Positions 61,677-64,000 of a DNA stretch of 64,000 nt are shown piece by piece; positions within the stretch are counted from its first letter, which is position 1, and each line of letters starts with the position of its first letter. The notes beneath the pieces were generated by a model. It made no database searches. It was given only the letters and a program-made list of their open reading frames with translations, and was not told where the DNA came from. Both the position numbers and the translations under genes were made by a program. Source of the DNA: Histidinibacterium lentulum (GTDB lineage Bacteria > Pseudomonadota > Alphaproteobacteria > Rhodobacterales > Rhodobacteraceae); the NCBI RefSeq assembly GCF_003789055.1, contig NZ_ML119083.1, forward strand, positions 186,001 to 250,000. The letters are read 5' to 3'.

Positions 61677-62624
61677 ATGAAAATGGACCCGCGCCACCTC
61701 GAACTTCTGGCCGCGATCGTGGATCACGGCGGGTTGACGGAGGGGGCGGAGGCGCTGGGCAAGTCGCAGCCCTCGGTATCGCGGACGCTTGCGCAGCTCG
61801 AGGCGCGGATCGGCGCGCCGCTCTTCAAGTCGGGAAAACGGCCGCTGCAGCCTACCGATCTGGGCCTCGCGCTGGCCGAACAGGGGCGCGCCGTCCTGAA
61901 GGCCGACCGCGCCGCCTCGGAGATCGTCGACCGCTGGCGGACCGGCCGGTCCGGGCTGGTGCGGGCCGGCGGCACGCCCTTCTTCATGGACGGGGTGATC
62001 GCGTCGATGATCGCGCGGTTCCAGCAGACCATGACCGACGTGCGGGTGGACCAATCCTATGGCTACGGGCCCGACCTGATCGAGCGGGTGCGGAGCGGCG
62101 CGCTCGACATCGCCATCCTTCCCCTGCCGAAGGAGGACGTGCCCGAGGACCTGAGCTTTCAGCCGATCCTGCCGGGCCTCAACGTGATCGCCTGCCGCGA
62201 GGGGCATCCGCTGGTGCGGCGGCGACTGCTGACGCCGGGAGACATCGCCCGCTATCCGTGGATCGCGCCGCCCGCGGACAGCCCGCTCTACCGCGACCTG
62301 CGGCGGGCGCTGTCGAATATCGGGGCGGAAGACTTCCGGATCAGCTTCTCCGGCGGGTCGCTCGCCTCGGTGCTGAGCGTTCTGACCGGGTCGGACAGCT
62401 TGACGGTGCTGCCCTATTCGGTCGTGTTCATGGTCAAGGGGCGGGCGCCCGTCACGGCCCTGTCGCTGGAGATCGGGCATCCGAACAGGGTGCTCGGCCT
62501 ACTGGTGCGGGCGGGGACGGAGCCGACCCCCGCCGCCCGCCGGTTCCGGGCGTTCATCGCGGCCGAGTTCGGGTCCCTCGGCCGCCGGATCGCCAAACAC
62601 CAGACGGAGCAGATCTGGCGCTGA
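61677..62624 (+). CDS. LysR family transcriptional regulator
   Basis: A 315-residue regulator. The N-terminal winged HTH reads MDPRHLELLAAIVDHGGLTEGAEALGKSQPSVSRTLAQLEARIGAPLF, and a periplasmic-binding-protein-like effector domain follows from about residue 95 (IASMIARFQQTMTDVRVDQSYGYGPDLIERVRSGALDIAILPL). It is divergent from the maleylacetate reductase operon, so it likely controls it, responding to the pathway substrate or an intermediate. It converges on the amidohydrolase gene with 6 bases between stops. Confidence 0.94.
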   Translation: MKMDPRHLELLAAIVDHGGLTEGAEALGKSQPSVSRTLAQLEARIGAPLFKSGKRPLQPTDLGLALAEQGRAVLKADRAASEIVDRWRTGRSGLVRAGGTPFFMDGVIASMIARFQQTMTDVRVDQSYGYGPDLIERVRSGALDIAILPLPKEDVPEDLSFQPILPGLNVIACREGHPLVRRRLLTPGDIARYPWIAPPADSPLYRDLRRALSNIGAEDFRISFSGGSLASVLSVLTGSDSLTVLPYSVVFMVKGRAPVTALSLEIGHPNRVLGLLVRAGTEPTPAARRFRAFIAAEFGSLGRRIAKHQTEQIWR

Positions 62625-62630
62625 GTGCGA

Positions 62631-63983
62631 TCAGTGCGCGGCCTGCTTGCCCCGGAATTCCTCGACCACGCGGCGGCCGCTGGCCTCGAGCCTGTCCGTC
62701 AGCGCCTCGAGATCGACGTTCAGCATCTTGCCCCCCTGCTTCACGAGGCGCCCGCCGACCATGACCGTGTCCACGTTCTCGGGCCGGGCGTGGAAGACGA
62801 TGGTCGCCACCGGATCGTGGACCGGGCGCATGTTCATCGACCGCGTCTCCAGCAGCACGATATCGGCCTCCTTGCCCACGGTGAGAGACCCGATCCGGTC
62901 CTCCATCCGCAGCATCCGCGCGCCGCCCATGGTGGCCCAGTTCAGCGCCTGCCGGGTGCTGAATCCGATCACCTCGGGCGGGCCGCCGGTCTCGGCGCGC
63001 ACGATGCGGGTATGGTGATGCCGCGCGGATTGCAGCGTGATGCGGGTGACGCCGAACATGTCGCCCGCGACACCCGACTCGACGTCAGACCCGATGGAGA
63101 GCTGATCGTCCGCATGATGGCTGACGATCCGCGTGAGCGGCTCGCCAAAGCCCATCTGCAGCTCGATCTCCGCGGTGACGTTGACCGTCGCGCCGTTGTC
63201 CAGAACGCGCTTCACCTCGTCGTCCGGAAGGCCGTTGCCATGCACGATGTTGATGTGCCGCCCCAGCAGGCCCTCCTTCTCCAGCTCGGCCCAGGCATCG
63301 CCCCAGAGCATGTTGCCCGAGACGTGCATGGAGGTGACGAGATCCATCTCCTGCGCCAGCGCAAAATCGGTGCGCACCACGTTCTCCACCGACATCTGCG
63401 GCCCGAGGATCGCCATGCCCATGGTGATGAGCGCGTCGTCGGACGCCAGCGGGCCGGTGCGCAGGCGCTCGATCTCGCCACGCGGCATGGGCACTTCGGA
63501 GAAATGCGGCTCGCCCGGTTTCGGATCGGGCTTGGGAGAGCCGTGCAGGAACTTCGCCCGGCCGCCGGCCTTGCGCAGCCCCTCGATGGCGGCGTCGGTA
63601 TGGTCCGGCGTGTGGTTCGCGTGGCACCAGTCGGCGATGGTCGTGGCGCCGGAGGAGAGCTGGTGCAGCATCCCGACCTGGTTCGCGATCTCCATGTCCT
63701 CGGGGCGGAAACAGGTGGCAAGGCCCGCGTGCATCCCCTTGAAGTAGTCGAAGAGGGTCCAGTCCGCGGCCAGCCCGCGCAGGCCGGCCTGCCAGGTGTG
63801 GATATGGGCGTTCACGAACCCGGGCATGGCGATCATGCCGGTCGCGTCGATCACCTCGGCGCCCTCGGCGGCGAGGTCCGGCCCGAGCTCCGAGATCCTG
63901 CCGTCCTCGACCAGGATGTCGCCGGTATAATCCGGCCCGTCCATGGTGACGACGGCGGCGTTCTTTATCAGTGTGCGGGACAT
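62631..63983 (-). CDS. Amidohydrolase family metal-dependent hydrolase (TrzN/AtzB/SAH-deaminase-like)
   Basis: A 450-residue hydrolase of the amidohydrolase superfamily, probably removing an amino or other leaving group from a heterocycle or cleaving a cyclic amide. Metal ligands are visible: His60 and His62 in NAHIHTW, a histidine in TSMHVSGN, one in INIVHGNGL, and the aspartate in SIGSDVES. The C-terminal SLTVGKEADIVLLETRSMNM is typical of deaminase-type members. No signal peptide. It lies next to the LysR gene, and its start codon is near the right edge of the window, so its operon is incomplete here. Substrate unknown. Confidence 0.9.
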   Translation of the reverse strand: MSRTLIKNAAVVTMDGPDYTGDILVEDGRISELGPDLAAEGAEVIDATGMIAMPGFVNAHIHTWQAGLRGLAADWTLFDYFKGMHAGLATCFRPEDMEIANQVGMLHQLSSGATTIADWCHANHTPDHTDAAIEGLRKAGGRAKFLHGSPKPDPKPGEPHFSEVPMPRGEIERLRTGPLASDDALITMGMAILGPQMSVENVVRTDFALAQEMDLVTSMHVSGNMLWGDAWAELEKEGLLGRHINIVHGNGLPDDEVKRVLDNGATVNVTAEIELQMGFGEPLTRIVSHHADDQLSIGSDVESGVAGDMFGVTRITLQSARHHHTRIVRAETGGPPEVIGFSTRQALNWATMGGARMLRMEDRIGSLTVGKEADIVLLETRSMNMRPVHDPVATIVFHARPENVDTVMVGGRLVKQGGKMLNVDLEALTDRLEASGRRVVEEFRGKQAAH

Positions 63984-64000
63984 GTGTGCGTTCCTAGTAG

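Overview
This 64 kb window is GC-rich chromosomal DNA from an alphaproteobacterium, most likely the Rhodobacteraceae (Rhodobacter/Roseobacter group). That placement rests on gene content and family-level resemblance (DUF2793, a complex I NDUFA9-like NAD(P)-binding protein, MtaB next to DapF, several ABC importers, GGGATATTT-type intergenic hairpins) and not on any database search. No prophage, transposase, rRNA or CRISPR array was seen. Two tRNAs are present, Leu(CAG) on the minus strand and Lys(TTT) on the plus strand.

Layout. 1-7 kb: surface polysaccharide and envelope genes (KpsM-type export permease, a 921-residue RTX protein, a FlaA1/CapD-type nucleotide-sugar dehydratase, a lone DUF2793 protein). 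7-13.5 kb: xthA, then a five-gene Dpp/Opp-type peptide importer on the minus strand. 13.7-31.8 kb: tRNA-Leu, an NDUFA9-like protein, uppP, and a glutamate synthase operon (gltD ... gltB) interrupted by three tandem secreted paralogues of unknown function and a GFA-fold protein. Then come mtgA, a GST, queG, a PQQ-type sugar dehydrogenase overlapping an App1-type phosphatase, a DMT exporter and pncA. 31.9-38.3 kb: mtaB-dapF, tRNA-Lys, a GlxA-type regulator divergent from a DUF4242 gene, a CorC/HlyC-type protein and a membrane protein of unknown function. 38.4-43.3 kb: a sulfate ABC importer with an Rrf2-family regulator upstream, and an Lrp-type regulator. 43.4-49.8 kb: a GntR-controlled operon of CUT1 sugar importer, nanK and nanE. 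50-51.8 kb: a transglutaminase-like protein and a ThuA-domain protein.

51.9-64 kb: a catabolic island. A long minus-strand operon encodes maleylacetate reductase, a branched-chain-amino-acid-type ABC importer (SBP, LivG, LivF, LivH, LivM), a flavin aromatic hydroxylase, an intradiol (hydroxyquinol-type) dioxygenase and a BKACE-family beta-keto acid cleavage enzyme. A divergent LysR regulator and a TrzN/SAH-deaminase-like amidohydrolase flank it. The enzyme set predicts aromatic -> hydroxyquinol -> maleylacetate -> 3-oxoadipate. I infer that BKACE then cleaves 3-oxoadipate with acetyl-CoA, replacing the usual CoA-transferase plus thiolase. This is the strongest candidate for an undescribed system here.

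Several regulatory signals can be read directly: a palindrome between the LysR gene and the catabolic operon; two copies of one GntR operator, one lying inside the end of the gntR coding region; an inverted repeat between -35 and -10 boxes upstream of the sulfate operon; and a run of four perfect hairpins between livF and livH that shares its core motif with the terminator of the gltB operon.
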